Source: Marinobacter daqiaonensis (lineage in GTDB: Bacteria > Pseudomonadota > Gammaproteobacteria > Pseudomonadales > Oleiphilaceae). Taken from it: a stretch of 64,000 bases of DNA. Positions 51,553 through 61,233 of the stretch are shown piece after piece. The notes under the pieces were generated by a model. It saw only the letters and a list, made by a program, of their open reading frames with translations, ran no database searches and had not been told where the DNA came from. Location: the NCBI RefSeq assembly GCF_900115285.1, contig NZ_FOYW01000001.1, forward strand, positions 1,523,616-1,587,615, written 5' to 3'. Every line of letters begins with the position of its first letter. Positions within the stretch are counted from its first letter, which is position 1. Made by a program: the position numbers and the translations under genes.

Positions 51553-51575
51553 AAGATACACTTCAAATATATTTT
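51553..51575. promoter_or_regulatory. NsrR-type operator upstream of nnrS
   Basis: A 23-bp imperfect palindrome: left half AAGATACACTT, centre C, right half AAATATATTTT. It matches the NsrR consensus halves (AAGATGYATTT, inverted) at about 18 of 22 positions. It overlaps a candidate -10 (TAAGAT, 51552-51557) and ends 15 bases before the nnrS ATG. Repression by NsrR, relieved by NO, is expected. Confidence 0.65.
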
Positions 51576-51590
51576 TATCGGAGGTCAGCC

Positions 51591-52775
51591 ATGCAGGCCA
51601 CACCCACATCCCATCAGGAGACATCCGCCAGCATGGGCCAGCTGTTCAGCTACCCGTTCAGGATATTCTTCCTCTCCATGACCGTGCTCGCCTTGCTCGC
51701 CATCCCCCTTTGGGTGATGCAGCTGACGGGCATGACGCAGCTGCCACTGGCACTGCCCGGGCTGTTCTGGCACCAGCACGAGATGCTGTTCGGCTTTCTC
51801 TCGGCAGCCATTGCGGGCTTCCTTCTGACAGCCGTGTGCGTCTGGACCGGTACCGAACGCACCCACGGACTCAGGCTGCTCCTGCTGTGGGGCGTATGGC
51901 TTGCCGGCCGGCTGCTTCTGGCTACCGGTGAGGGCCTGCCCGGGTGGCTGGTCCAGGGCATTAATCTGGCGTTCCTGCCCCTGGTTATGCTGGATGCCGG
52001 TTGGCGAATCTGGCATGCCCGGCAGAAGCGTCAGTTCATGATCCTGATGGTGCTGGGGCTGCTCTGGCTGATGCAGGTCGGATTCGTGCTAAGGCTGGAC
52101 CCGCTATACGCCAAGGGCGCCCTGATCATGGCCATGGCCCTGATCAGCATCATCGGCGGCCGTATCACGCCCGCATTCTCGACAGGCTGGCTGCGTCAGC
52201 GGGGACTGGAGTCAGACCGGATCCGCATGGTACCCGCGCTGGACCTGGCGAACCTCGCTGCACTGGTATTGCTGCTGGCTTCGTTTCTGGCAGGGCCGGA
52301 TATCGCCACTGCGGCACTCGCCCTGCTGGCAGCTGCGCTGATGCTGGTCAGGCTCTATAACTGGAAGGGCTGGCTGGTTCGCCGGGAACCCCTGCTCTGG
52401 ATCCTGCACCTGTCCATTCTGTGGGTACCGGTTTCGCTGCTGTTGCTGGCGGGCAGCCTGCTCGCCGGCTGGCCCACCTCGGCATGGAGCCACGCGGCCG
52501 GAACCGGTGCCGTCGGCGGGCTGATCCTGGGTGTGATCGCCCGGGTGTCCCTGGGCCATACCGGGCGGCCACTGATCCTGCCCAAAGGCATGGTTCTGGC
52601 CTTTGTCGCCATTCACCTGGCGGCGGCGGTACGCGTCGTTACAACCTTCGATCTGCTGCCCTGGCACGCCGGGGTGCTGGTCAGCGGCCTGCTCTGGGCT
52701 ACGGCGTACGCGGTCTTCCTGGCAAGGTACACCGGCATCCTGGCAAGCCCCCGCGCTGACGGCAAACCCGGATGA
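51591..52775 (+). CDS. NnrS-family heme/copper membrane protein (second full copy)
   Basis: A 394-residue membrane protein of about 12 TM helices. It begins with a soluble lead, then YPFRIFFLSMTVLALLAIPL and the His pair LFWHQHEMLFGFLSAAIAGF, the strongest NnrS signature. GGRITPAFSTGWLRQ and HAAGTGAVGGLILGVIARVS give further His and Gly-rich helices that hold heme/copper. It ends ARYTGILASPRADGKPG. GGAGG before the ATG. An NsrR-type operator lies over the promoter, so NO should induce it. Confidence 0.9.
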   Translation: MQATPTSHQETSASMGQLFSYPFRIFFLSMTVLALLAIPLWVMQLTGMTQLPLALPGLFWHQHEMLFGFLSAAIAGFLLTAVCVWTGTERTHGLRLLLLWGVWLAGRLLLATGEGLPGWLVQGINLAFLPLVMLDAGWRIWHARQKRQFMILMVLGLLWLMQVGFVLRLDPLYAKGALIMAMALISIIGGRITPAFSTGWLRQRGLESDRIRMVPALDLANLAALVLLLASFLAGPDIATAALALLAAALMLVRLYNWKGWLVRREPLLWILHLSILWVPVSLLLLAGSLLAGWPTSAWSHAAGTGAVGGLILGVIARVSLGHTGRPLILPKGMVLAFVAIHLAAAVRVVTTFDLLPWHAGVLVSGLLWATAYAVFLARYTGILASPRADGKPG

Positions 52776-52819
52776 TCCAAATACTTTTTTGTTAACCTGT
52801 CACAACTCATCATGACTTT

Positions 52820-52845
52820 CCGGAGCCCGCTATACCGGGCTCCGG
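52820..52845 (+). terminator. Hairpin between nnrS and fabA
   Basis: CCGGAGCCCG, loop CTATAC, CGGGCTCCGG: a perfect 10-bp stem 44 bases past the nnrS stop. No T-run follows, so termination strength is uncertain, but it is the only candidate in the gap. Confidence 0.5.
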
Positions 52846-52955
52846 AGGTTACCCGAGCAACCAGCAGTCAAAAAACTACAACCATCGGTCAATAGCTTTT
52901 TCCTGAGTAAACGGTAAAGTGTAAGGTACATGCAAAAACGGAACTACCCTCAACC

Positions 52956-53465
52956 ATGAAGCCAGACCATTTTGACAAAGCCGACCTGATCGAATGCGGA
53001 CATGGTCGCCTGTTCGAGGGCGACATGCGCCTGCCGCTCGATGAGATGCTGATGCTGGACCGCATCATCCACATCAACGACACAGACGGTGCCTACGGCA
53101 AGGGCAGCCTTGTCGCGGAACTGGACATTGACCCGGACCTCTGGTTCTTCAAGGTTCATTTCGAAGGGGACCCGGTAATGCCCGGATGTCTGGGGCTGGA
53201 CGCCATGTGGCAGCTGGTGGGTTTTTTCCTTGCCTGGTCCGGTGGTCAGGGCAAGGGCCGGGCGCTCGGCGCCGGCGAGGTGAAATTCTTCGGCCAGGTA
53301 CTCCCCGAAAACAAGCTGGTCCGCTATCATCTTGATATCAAAAGAATGGTCAAGCGCAAGCTGACCATGGCCATTGCCGATGCCCGGATGGAAGTGGACG
53401 GTCGTGAGATCTACACTGCCAAAGACCTTCGGGTTGGCCTTTTCACTTCAACCGATAATTTCTAG
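52956..53465 (+). CDS. fabA: FabA, 3-hydroxydecanoyl-ACP dehydratase/isomerase
   Basis: A 169-residue hot-dog-fold enzyme that dehydrates and isomerises the C10 intermediate, opening the unsaturated fatty acid branch. The active His68 ([11 protein letters not shown]) and Asp82 (CLGLDAMWQ) are present. [11 protein letters not shown] and the length match FabA (about 171 residues). It precedes fabB by 11 bases, the standard fabAB operon. The ribosome site is weak. The upstream region has TGTA-AGG-TACA, a small dyad of unknown use. Confidence 0.94.
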   Translation: MKPDHFDKADLIECGHGRLFEGDMRLPLDEMLMLDRIIHINDTDGAYGKGSLVAELDIDPDLWFFKVHFEGDPVMPGCLGLDAMWQLVGFFLAWSGGQGKGRALGAGEVKFFGQVLPENKLVRYHLDIKRMVKRKLTMAIADARMEVDGREIYTAKDLRVGLFTSTDNF

Positions 53466-53476
53466 GAGCCCGGACC

Positions 53477-54691
53477 ATGCGTCGAGTCGTCATCACCGGG
53501 ATGGGAATAGTCTCAAGCCTCGGTAACAACAAAGAGGAAGTCACGCAGTCTCTGCGTGATGTGAAGCCCGGCATTCGTTTCAGCCAGGAAGCCAAGGACG
53601 CCGGTCTGCGCAGCCATGTCTGCGGAGACATCGATCTGGACTACAAGGAACTGATCGATCGCAAACTGCTTCGCTTCATGTGTCCGGCTTCAGCCTACGC
53701 CTACCTGTCCATGAAGGAAGCCATCGAGCAGTCCGGTCTGACCGACGAGCAGATCAAGGCCGACAGCACCGGTATCATCATGGGCACCGGTGGCGCTTCA
53801 ACTGTCGAGCTGATGGACTCCATCGACACCCACCGTGATCGCGGCATCCGTCGCGTCGGTCCCTATCGGGTTCCGCGCACCATGGGCAGCGCTATCAACG
53901 CTTCCCTGTCCACCGCCTACGGCATCCGGGGCGTGAACTACAGCATCACTTCAGCCTGCGCCACCAGTGCACACTGCATCGGCCACTCCGCTGACCTGAT
54001 CGCCATGGGCCGCCAGGACATCATGTTCGCCGGCGGCGGCGAAGACGTCCACTGGAGCCTGAGCCTGCTGTTCGATGCCATGGGCGCCCTGTCCACCAAG
54101 TACAACGACACGCCGGAAACGGCATCCCGCACCTACGATGCCAATCGCGACGGCTTCGTGATCGCCGGCGGTGGCGGTGTCGTGATCCTGGAAGAACTGG
54201 AACACGCCAAGGCCCGCGGCGCCAACATCATTGCGGAACTGGTCGGCTTCGGCGCCACTTCCGATGGCGCGGACATGGTTGCCCCGAGTGGCGAAGGCGC
54301 CGTGCGCTGCATGCAGCAGGCGCTGAAAAATGTCGACGGCGAGCTGTCCTACATCAACACCCACGGCACCTCAACCCCGGCCGGTGACGTCACCGAGCTG
54401 AAGGCCATCAAGCAGGTGTTCGGTGACAAGATCCCGCCGCTGGGGTCCACCAAGCCGCTGACCGGTCACTCCCTGGGCGCCGCCGGCGTGCATGAAGCCA
54501 TCTATACCCTGCTGATGCAGCAGAACGACTTCATCACCCCGTCCGCCAATATCGAGACTCTCGATGAAGGCGCTGAAGGTTACCCGATCATTCGCGAGCT
54601 GCAGAATACACCGACCGAGTTGGTCATGAGTAACAGCTTCGGGTTTGGTGGGACCAACGCTTCTCTGGTGTTCAGAAAGTACAAGGGCTGA
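53477..54691 (+). CDS. fabB: FabB, 3-oxoacyl-ACP synthase I
   Basis: A 404-residue condensing enzyme that elongates unsaturated acyl-ACP made via FabA. The triad is complete: Cys161 ([14 protein letters not shown]), His296 ([11 protein letters not shown]) and His331 ([10 protein letters not shown]). [13 protein letters not shown] ends the fold. AGGAGCC lies before the ATG. Transcribed with fabA. A CATCC-type hairpin element starts 55 bases after its stop and may act as the end of the message. Confidence 0.95.
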   Translation: MRRVVITGMGIVSSLGNNKEEVTQSLRDVKPGIRFSQEAKDAGLRSHVCGDIDLDYKELIDRKLLRFMCPASAYAYLSMKEAIEQSGLTDEQIKADSTGIIMGTGGASTVELMDSIDTHRDRGIRRVGPYRVPRTMGSAINASLSTAYGIRGVNYSITSACATSAHCIGHSADLIAMGRQDIMFAGGGEDVHWSLSLLFDAMGALSTKYNDTPETASRTYDANRDGFVIAGGGGVVILEELEHAKARGANIIAELVGFGATSDGADMVAPSGEGAVRCMQQALKNVDGELSYINTHGTSTPAGDVTELKAIKQVFGDKIPPLGSTKPLTGHSLGAAGVHEAIYTLLMQQNDFITPSANIETLDEGAEGYPIIRELQNTPTELVMSNSFGFGGTNASLVFRKYKG

Positions 54692-54745
54692 TCCTTGGCC
54701 TAAGCGCCTGGCAGCTTTCTGGCTTGGTGCCAGGAGCGCCAGGCC

Positions 54746-54838
54746 GGGATTGTTTTTCCGGACACGCCCCGCAAGTACATCCCTGTAGGGCTCGACGAAT
54801 GCCATCCCTGGCATTCGACGGTCCGGAAAAACAACCCC
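54746..54838. repeat. CATCC-type intergenic hairpin element
   Basis: 18-bp arms at 54746-54763 and 54821-54838 (17/18, with one G-T pair) surround TACATCCCTGTA (54776-54787) and CGAATGCCATCCCTGGCATTCG (54796-54817, split here as CGAATGCCATCC/CTGGCATTCG). Loop text GGACACGCC...GGCTCGACGAA...GGTCC is shared with the copies at 55.0 and 59.0 kb. The 461-bp gap 54692-55152 holds this and the next element and no gene that I can see. Confidence 0.85.
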
Positions 54839-54957
54839 AACCTACCGCTCTCGAACTTTGTCGATATATCAGCAAACCCTATCCCTTGAGATAAAGCACT
54901 GCCGTCAGAGTTCCAAACCTAGCGCTATCGAATAGCTAGAGGGGCAGATGAGCCGGG

Positions 54958-55093
54958 GGAACTTTTCTGGACCGTCGAAAACCAGGGACGGTTTTCGTCG
55001 AGATCTATGACCGCCAAGGATGGCGGAAATGCCGGTTTTGCAGGAGAAAAAACCGGCCAGGGACGTACTCGCGGGCGTGTCCAGAAAAGTTTC
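54958..55093. repeat. CATCC-type intergenic hairpin element (inverted copy)
   Basis: 15-bp arms at 54958-54972 and 55079-55093 (14/15). On the minus strand the loop reads GGACACGCCCG...GTCCCTG...CGACGAAAACC-GTCCCTGG...GACGGTCC, with an extra hairpin pair CCGCC/GGCGG and CCGGTTTT/AAAACCGG inserted. It is the same family as the element at 54746-54838 but in the opposite direction, so the two form an inverted pair, as at 14 kb. Confidence 0.8.
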
Positions 55094-55152
55094 ACCGGTT
55101 CAGCTGGCCCTGCCCCCAAAATTCAGGTCAAAGCCATGTATAAACGGCAGCG

Positions 55153-55659
55153 TCAACAGGCTGCCCGAAATTCCGCCGGCGACTTACCCATCCAGCGCTT
55201 GAACGCCCGACTGAACGCACTCAGCTCGGAAAACCCCAGCAGCTCCGCCACCTCCGACAGGGTCCGGTTCCGGTCCCGCAGGTATTTCAGCGCCTGCTCA
55301 CGCCGGACATCCTCCAGCAGACCGGCAAAGGTCAGGTTTTCCTCCTTGAGTTTCTTGTACAGGGTGTGACGGCTCATATTCAGTTCCGCCGCCACGGTTT
55401 CCACCTTCACCTTGCCCCGGGCGAGCTGCCGCGCAATCAAAGGCCGAACCTGACGACTGAAGGCGATGGAGGGCAGAAGCCGGGTCTGGATCAGCTGCCA
55501 GAGGCGCTGCATCTGCGAGGGCGACAGCCGGGTCTGGGGCTCCGCGAGCTCCTCTGCTGACAGTCCCGCATAACGGGCCAGCTCCCCCCGGGAGAATCCG
55601 GAGGACTGAAGATATTGCATCATGGCGACGACAAGCGCCCCCAAAGCATCCGACCTCAT
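55153..55659 (-). CDS. AraC-family regulator with internal deletion (short form)
   Basis: A 168-residue protein. The C-terminal 110 residues are a full AraC DNA-binding domain with two helix-turn-helices (VETVAAELNMSRHTLYKKLK; SEVAELLGFSELSAFSRAFK). The first 60 residues (YLQSSGFSRGELARYAGLSAEELAEPQTRLSPSQMQRLWQ, split here by position) match the start of the arabinose-binding-like domain of OruR/ArgR-type regulators, normally about 335 residues. The roughly 170 residues between are missing without breaking the frame. It may work as a ligand-blind regulator or be a pseudogene kept open by chance. Confidence 0.7.
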   Translation of the reverse strand: MRSDALGALVVAMMQYLQSSGFSRGELARYAGLSAEELAEPQTRLSPSQMQRLWQLIQTRLLPSIAFSRQVRPLIARQLARGKVKVETVAAELNMSRHTLYKKLKEENLTFAGLLEDVRREQALKYLRDRNRTLSEVAELLGFSELSAFSRAFKRWMGKSPAEFRAAC

Positions 55660-55819
55660 GGGCTGGAAACCTCGCTTCGTTTCGGTTGAGTTCCTGATAT
55701 TTTTGAGCGCACAGATGTTAGCTCAAAATTTATCGCATTAACATTGAGGCGGGTCAATGCTTTCTGCCCGTCAGGGCGGCAAACTCCCGCCGAACCTGTA
55801 ACAGCCGGATGCCCTACCC

Positions 55820-57133
55820 ATGCCCACGCCCGAACTGCTTGCCCCTGCCGGCACTCTCGACCACCTCAGGACCGCATTCGCCTACGGCGCCGACGCCGTG
55901 TATGCGGGGCAGCCCAGATACTCGCTGAGAGTGCGCAACAACAGTTTCAAGGATGTGACAGCCCTGGCCGAGGGTATAGCCGAGGCTCACAGACAGAACA
56001 AGGCGTTCTACCTGGTATCCAATATCGCCCCGCACAACGACAAGGTACGCAGCTACCTCCGTGACCTGGCTCCGATCCTCGAGCTGAAGCCCGATGCCCT
56101 GATCATGTCGGACCCGGGGCTGATCATGCTGGTCCGGGAAACCTGGCCGGACCAGCCGATTCATCTCTCTGTACAGGCCAATGCCGTCAACTGGGCTACC
56201 GTGGAATTCTGGCGCCGACAGGGCATCAGCCGGGTCATCCTGTCCCGGGAGCTGGCCCTCAGCGAAATCCGGGACATTCGCGAGCACGTGCCCGAGATGG
56301 AGCTGGAAGTCTTCGTTCATGGCGCCCTGTGTATGGCTTACTCAGGCCGCTGCCTGCTGTCGGGCTACATGAACCACCGGGACGCAAACCAGGGCGCCTG
56401 CACCAATGCCTGCCGCTGGAACTATCGTCCGGTGGCGCACCAGCATGATCACACCGGCGACCTGATCGCCAGCAGCTGTGGGACCGGGACAAACACTGAA
56501 GAGCCAAAGGAAATCCTGCTGGAGGAACCCAACCGGCCCGGGAGTTTCATACCCGCCTACGAGGACGAGCACGGCACCTACATCATGAATTCCCGCGACC
56601 TCCGGGCTGTGCAGCATGTGGCGGAACTCTGCAGAGTGGGGGTCCACTCCCTGAAGATCGAAGGCCGTACCAAGAGCACCTATTACGTCGCCCGCACCAC
56701 TCAGGTATACCGCCAGGCCATTGATGACGCCATGGCCGGAAGGAAGTTCGACATGGGCCTCATGGATCAGCTGGAGGCGCTGTCCAATCGCGGCTACACG
56801 GAGGGCTTCCTGCGCCGGCACCTGCCCCAGGAATACCAGAGCTACGAGCAGGGCTCGTCCTTTCTTGGCACCCAGCAGGTGGTCGGCTCGGTGGTGGATC
56901 GCTCCGACCGCTGGCTCACCATTGACGTGAAGAACCGCTTTGCGCCGGGGGATCAGCTGGAACTGCTGACAACCAGTGGCAACCTTCGCTTTATCGCCGA
57001 ACGCATCGAATCCGCGGACGGCAGGCCCATGGGCCTGGCTCCCGGTAGCGGATACGTCGTTCGCATTCCCCGTCCGGACCAGACTCCCGGGGATCTCTCT
57101 CACAGCTTCCTGACCAGGGTTGATCATCCCTGA
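55820..57133 (+). CDS. trhP: TrhP (YegQ), U32-family tRNA U34 hydroxylation protein
   Basis: A 437-residue U32 family protein that helps make 5-hydroxyuridine at tRNA position 34 (prephenate-dependent). PELLAPAGTLDHLRTAFAYG starts it; Cys residues in GALCMAYSGRCLLSGY, GACTNACRW (YegQ-type) and AELCRVG likely bind a [4Fe-4S] cluster. The C-terminal beta domain (VVGSVVDRSDRWLTIDVKN) is typical of YegQ and absent from UbiU/V. It is the third U32 protein in the window and the only one of this group. Ribosome site weak. Confidence 0.9.
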   Translation: MPTPELLAPAGTLDHLRTAFAYGADAVYAGQPRYSLRVRNNSFKDVTALAEGIAEAHRQNKAFYLVSNIAPHNDKVRSYLRDLAPILELKPDALIMSDPGLIMLVRETWPDQPIHLSVQANAVNWATVEFWRRQGISRVILSRELALSEIRDIREHVPEMELEVFVHGALCMAYSGRCLLSGYMNHRDANQGACTNACRWNYRPVAHQHDHTGDLIASSCGTGTNTEEPKEILLEEPNRPGSFIPAYEDEHGTYIMNSRDLRAVQHVAELCRVGVHSLKIEGRTKSTYYVARTTQVYRQAIDDAMAGRKFDMGLMDQLEALSNRGYTEGFLRRHLPQEYQSYEQGSSFLGTQQVVGSVVDRSDRWLTIDVKNRFAPGDQLELLTTSGNLRFIAERIESADGRPMGLAPGSGYVVRIPRPDQTPGDLSHSFLTRVDHP

Positions 57134-57489
57134 GCTTCGACTCCGGAATCAGCCACATATCGCCGCGGTTGTCGCCCTGATAGCCGCCACTTTAGTGCCC
57201 CACCCCTTGATTGGGGTATAATCCAGCCAGTCACGAAATAATACCTGACTAAAATACTCTGATATTGTACAATCACTCGTCATAAGCATGATGGTGAGGC
57301 TCCAGCCAGAGCACTATTTCCGACGCGGAATGGCTGACCTGTCATCCAACAATCGATTGCGGGGCGTACTCAACGGAAGAGCGACCACCGCAACAGCCGA
57401 GTCGAAATACCGCCTCCCGGGCCGGACCCGGTCGAAGGCAACACCAATGGGCCAGGTGCCCACGATGAGAGAATTACGGAGCGACGATC
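57134..57489. other. 356-bp gap holding the SUF control region; no gene seen
   Basis: The stretch between trhP and sufB. A 72-codon open frame (57288-57506) overlaps sufB in another frame, has no ribosome site and is not coding-like, so I reject it. The gap contains TATAAT (57217-57222), the IscR-type site and a promoter described next, and an untranslated leader of about 210 bases. No Rrf2 regulator gene is present, though SUF operons of this kind often start with one. Confidence 0.7.
57241..57273 (+). promoter_or_regulatory. IscR-type (type 1) site over the SUF promoter
   Basis: A 25-bp site at 57241-57265 starts ATACCTGACTAAAATA and ends TGATAT. It matches the IscR type 1 palindrome (ATAxxTGACTxxxxTAGTCxxxTAT) except for two positions in the right half. 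It overlaps a promoter: CTGACT (57245-57250), 17 bases, TACAAT (57268-57273). Fe-S-loaded IscR would repress here and lift when clusters are scarce or damaged, for instance by NO. The iscR gene itself is not in view. Confidence 0.7.
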
Positions 57490-58938
<1,449 letters not shown>

Positions 58939-58983
58939 TCGGTTTGACCTTATTGTCTGCTGGCTTGGGTGAAAGGCCAGCAC

Positions 58984-59077
58984 TCGGGTGGGACTTTCCG
59001 GGACACGCCGTGAATCCATCCGTGGAGGCTCTTCGAAAACGTCCATGTTTTCGAAGGTCCCGGAAAGCCCCACCCGA
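58984..59077. repeat. CATCC-type intergenic hairpin element inside the suf operon
   Basis: 21-bp arms at 58984-59004 and 59057-59077 (20/21) enclose GGACACGCCGTGAATCCATC, then a hairpin with arms TTCGAAAAC and GTTTTCGAA around a GTCCATG-type loop, then GGTCC. It is the same family as the elements at 54.7 and 55.0 kb. Being inside a co-transcribed operon, between sufB and sufC, it would appear in the message as a strong structure. Confidence 0.85.
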
Positions 59078-59160
59078 TCACTGGCCCCCGGCTCCGAGTA
59101 AATTCCGGTGAGGCCAGACGCAAATGAATATGAACGTCTTGACGAGAGAGAATCCGACAA

Positions 59161-59925
59161 ATGCTGAGTATCAAGAACCTGCACGCATCCGTTGAGGGCA
59201 AAGAGATCCTCAAGGGCATTAACCTGGAGATCAAGGCCGGGGAGGTCCACGCCATCATGGGGCCGAACGGTTCCGGCAAGAGTACCCTGTCCCAGGTGCT
59301 GGCGGGTAACGAGGCATTTGAGGTTACCGAGGGGGAAGTCACTCTCAACGGTCAGAATCTGCTTGAGCTGGAAACCGAGGATCGGGCGCTGGAAGGTATT
59401 TTCCTGGCGTTCCAGTATCCGGTGGAGATTCCCGGCGTGAGCAACCTGCAGTTCCTGCGCACCGCGGTGAACGCCGCGCGCCAGCATCAGGGTCAGGCAG
59501 AGATGAATGCCGCCGAGTTCATGAAGCTTGCCAAGGAGGTCTCGAAGCAGGTGGACCTGGATCCGGCATTTCTGAAGCGGGGCGTGAATGAGGGCTTCTC
59601 CGGTGGCGAGAAAAAGCGCAACGAGATCATGCAGGCCCTGCTGCTGCAGCCGAAACTGGCCATTCTGGACGAGACCGACTCCGGTCTCGACATCGATGCC
59701 CTGAAAGTGGTTTCCGATGGTGTCAATGCCCTGCGGGCGGAAGACCGCGCGATCCTGATGGTGACCCACTACCAGCGTCTGCTGGATTACATTGTCCCCG
59801 ACTACGTGCACGTGCTGGCCGGCGGCCGGATCATCAAGTCCGGCGGCCGCGAGCTGGCGCTGGAACTTGAGGAGCGTGGCTACGGCTGGCTGGGCATCAA
59901 AGACGAAGAAGCAGCAGCCAACTGA
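59161..59925 (+). CDS. sufC: SufC, ABC-type ATPase of SUF
   Basis: A 254-residue ATPase that drives shape change in the SufBC2D scaffold. Walker A GPNGSGKST, the SufC signature FSGGEKKRNEIMQ, Walker B LAILDETDSGLD and the H-loop VTHYQRLLDYI are intact. GAGAGAGAA precedes the ATG. sufD follows 18 bases later. Confidence 0.96.
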   Translation: MLSIKNLHASVEGKEILKGINLEIKAGEVHAIMGPNGSGKSTLSQVLAGNEAFEVTEGEVTLNGQNLLELETEDRALEGIFLAFQYPVEIPGVSNLQFLRTAVNAARQHQGQAEMNAAEFMKLAKEVSKQVDLDPAFLKRGVNEGFSGGEKKRNEIMQALLLQPKLAILDETDSGLDIDALKVVSDGVNALRAEDRAILMVTHYQRLLDYIVPDYVHVLAGGRIIKSGGRELALELEERGYGWLGIKDEEAAAN

Positions 59926-59943
59926 TCGAGGAGGTCGCGGAAT

Positions 59944-61227
59944 ATGAAATCAGCACCGACGCTTTCCAGCGCCTTCCTGAAGCCGGCCGGGGAATCCCTG
60001 CCGCAACCCCTGCTGGCACTTCGCAAGGAGCGCGGCAAGGCCCTGGTGGACATGCCCCTGCCGACCCGAAAGACAGAGAACTGGAAATATTCCAGCCGCC
60101 ATCTGAAGTTGTCGGATGAGCTGGCGAACTCGCTACCCGCCGGCGGCGCCACCACCGACGCCGCTGCGGGCGGCTACCGGATTGTTATTCGCAATGGCGT
60201 GGTGGATGCCAGCACCAGTGTGCTGCCCCAGGTCGAGGGCCTCTCTGTCCAGCGGTTCGCGGACCTGACGGATGAGGACGCGGCTGAGCTTGCCAGGTCG
60301 CTGGACAGCACCCTGGATACCAGGGCAACCCAGATGGCGAGGCTGAACTCGGCGCGGTTTGAAGATGGCCTGCTGATTCGGCTCAAGCCTGACACTGTGG
60401 TGGACCAGCCACTGTTCGTGATTCACGAAGTGACCGCCACCGCCGCCGGCTCCGCTTTTCCGCGGATTTACGTGGACGCAGGTCGTCACAGCGGGATGAC
60501 CCTGGTGGAAGAGTTCCTGTCCAGCGGTGATGAGTCCGCCATGGTGGATGCCGTTACCGAATTCACCCTTGCTGACGGTGCCCGGATCACTGGCGTCCGG
60601 CTCGTTGCGGAAGGCCAGAATATTCAGCACATCGGCGCCACTGGTGTCCGCCAGCTCCGCAGTTCGCGGTTTGAAAGCCATTGCGTGGGCTTTGGCGGCC
60701 CGCTGCGGCGTCACGATCTGCGGGTGCGCCTTGAGGGGGAAGGGGCCGAGTGCAAGCTCAATGGTGTCGTGGTGACCCAGGACAAACAGCACTACGACAA
60801 CCATACCTGCATCGACCACATGGTGCCCAACTGCAACAGCGAGGAGACTTACCGCAACATTGCAGCGGATGAGTCCCATGCGGTCTTCAACGGACGTATT
60901 CATATTCACAAGGACGCCCAGAAGTCCAACGCGAACATGAACAACAAGAACCTGCTGCTATCAACCGGCGCTGAAATCGACACCAAGCCGGAACTGGAAA
61001 TCTACGCCGATGACGTCAAGTGTGCCCACGGCGCCACCATCGGCCAGCTCGACGACACCTCGCTGTTCTATCTGGTGTCCAGGGGGATCGCCCGCCGTGA
61101 AGCCAGCGTATTACTGACCATGGCGTTCATCAACGAACTGGTGGCGCAGATTCCGGTGGAGCAGGTTCGAAACAGCGCCAATGAGCGCCTGAACCAGTTC
61201 TTTGACGACGCATTCAGGGAGGCCTGA
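59944..61227 (+). CDS. sufD: SufD, Fe-S scaffold subunit
   Basis: A 427-residue partner of SufB. The N terminus is helical and the middle a beta-helix with HSGMTLVEEFLSSGDESAM and GPLRRHDLRVRLEGEGAECK. The C-terminal half has the SufD/SufB motif HNDKxxH-like DKQHYDNHTCIDHMVPNC and the conserved His in DVKCAHGATIGQLDDTSLFY. GGAGG before the start. It sits 6 bases before sufS. Confidence 0.93.
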   Translation: MKSAPTLSSAFLKPAGESLPQPLLALRKERGKALVDMPLPTRKTENWKYSSRHLKLSDELANSLPAGGATTDAAAGGYRIVIRNGVVDASTSVLPQVEGLSVQRFADLTDEDAAELARSLDSTLDTRATQMARLNSARFEDGLLIRLKPDTVVDQPLFVIHEVTATAAGSAFPRIYVDAGRHSGMTLVEEFLSSGDESAMVDAVTEFTLADGARITGVRLVAEGQNIQHIGATGVRQLRSSRFESHCVGFGGPLRRHDLRVRLEGEGAECKLNGVVVTQDKQHYDNHTCIDHMVPNCNSEETYRNIAADESHAVFNGRIHIHKDAQKSNANMNNKNLLLSTGAEIDTKPELEIYADDVKCAHGATIGQLDDTSLFYLVSRGIARREASVLLTMAFINELVAQIPVEQVRNSANERLNQFFDDAFREA

Positions 61228-61233
61228 TCCGGT

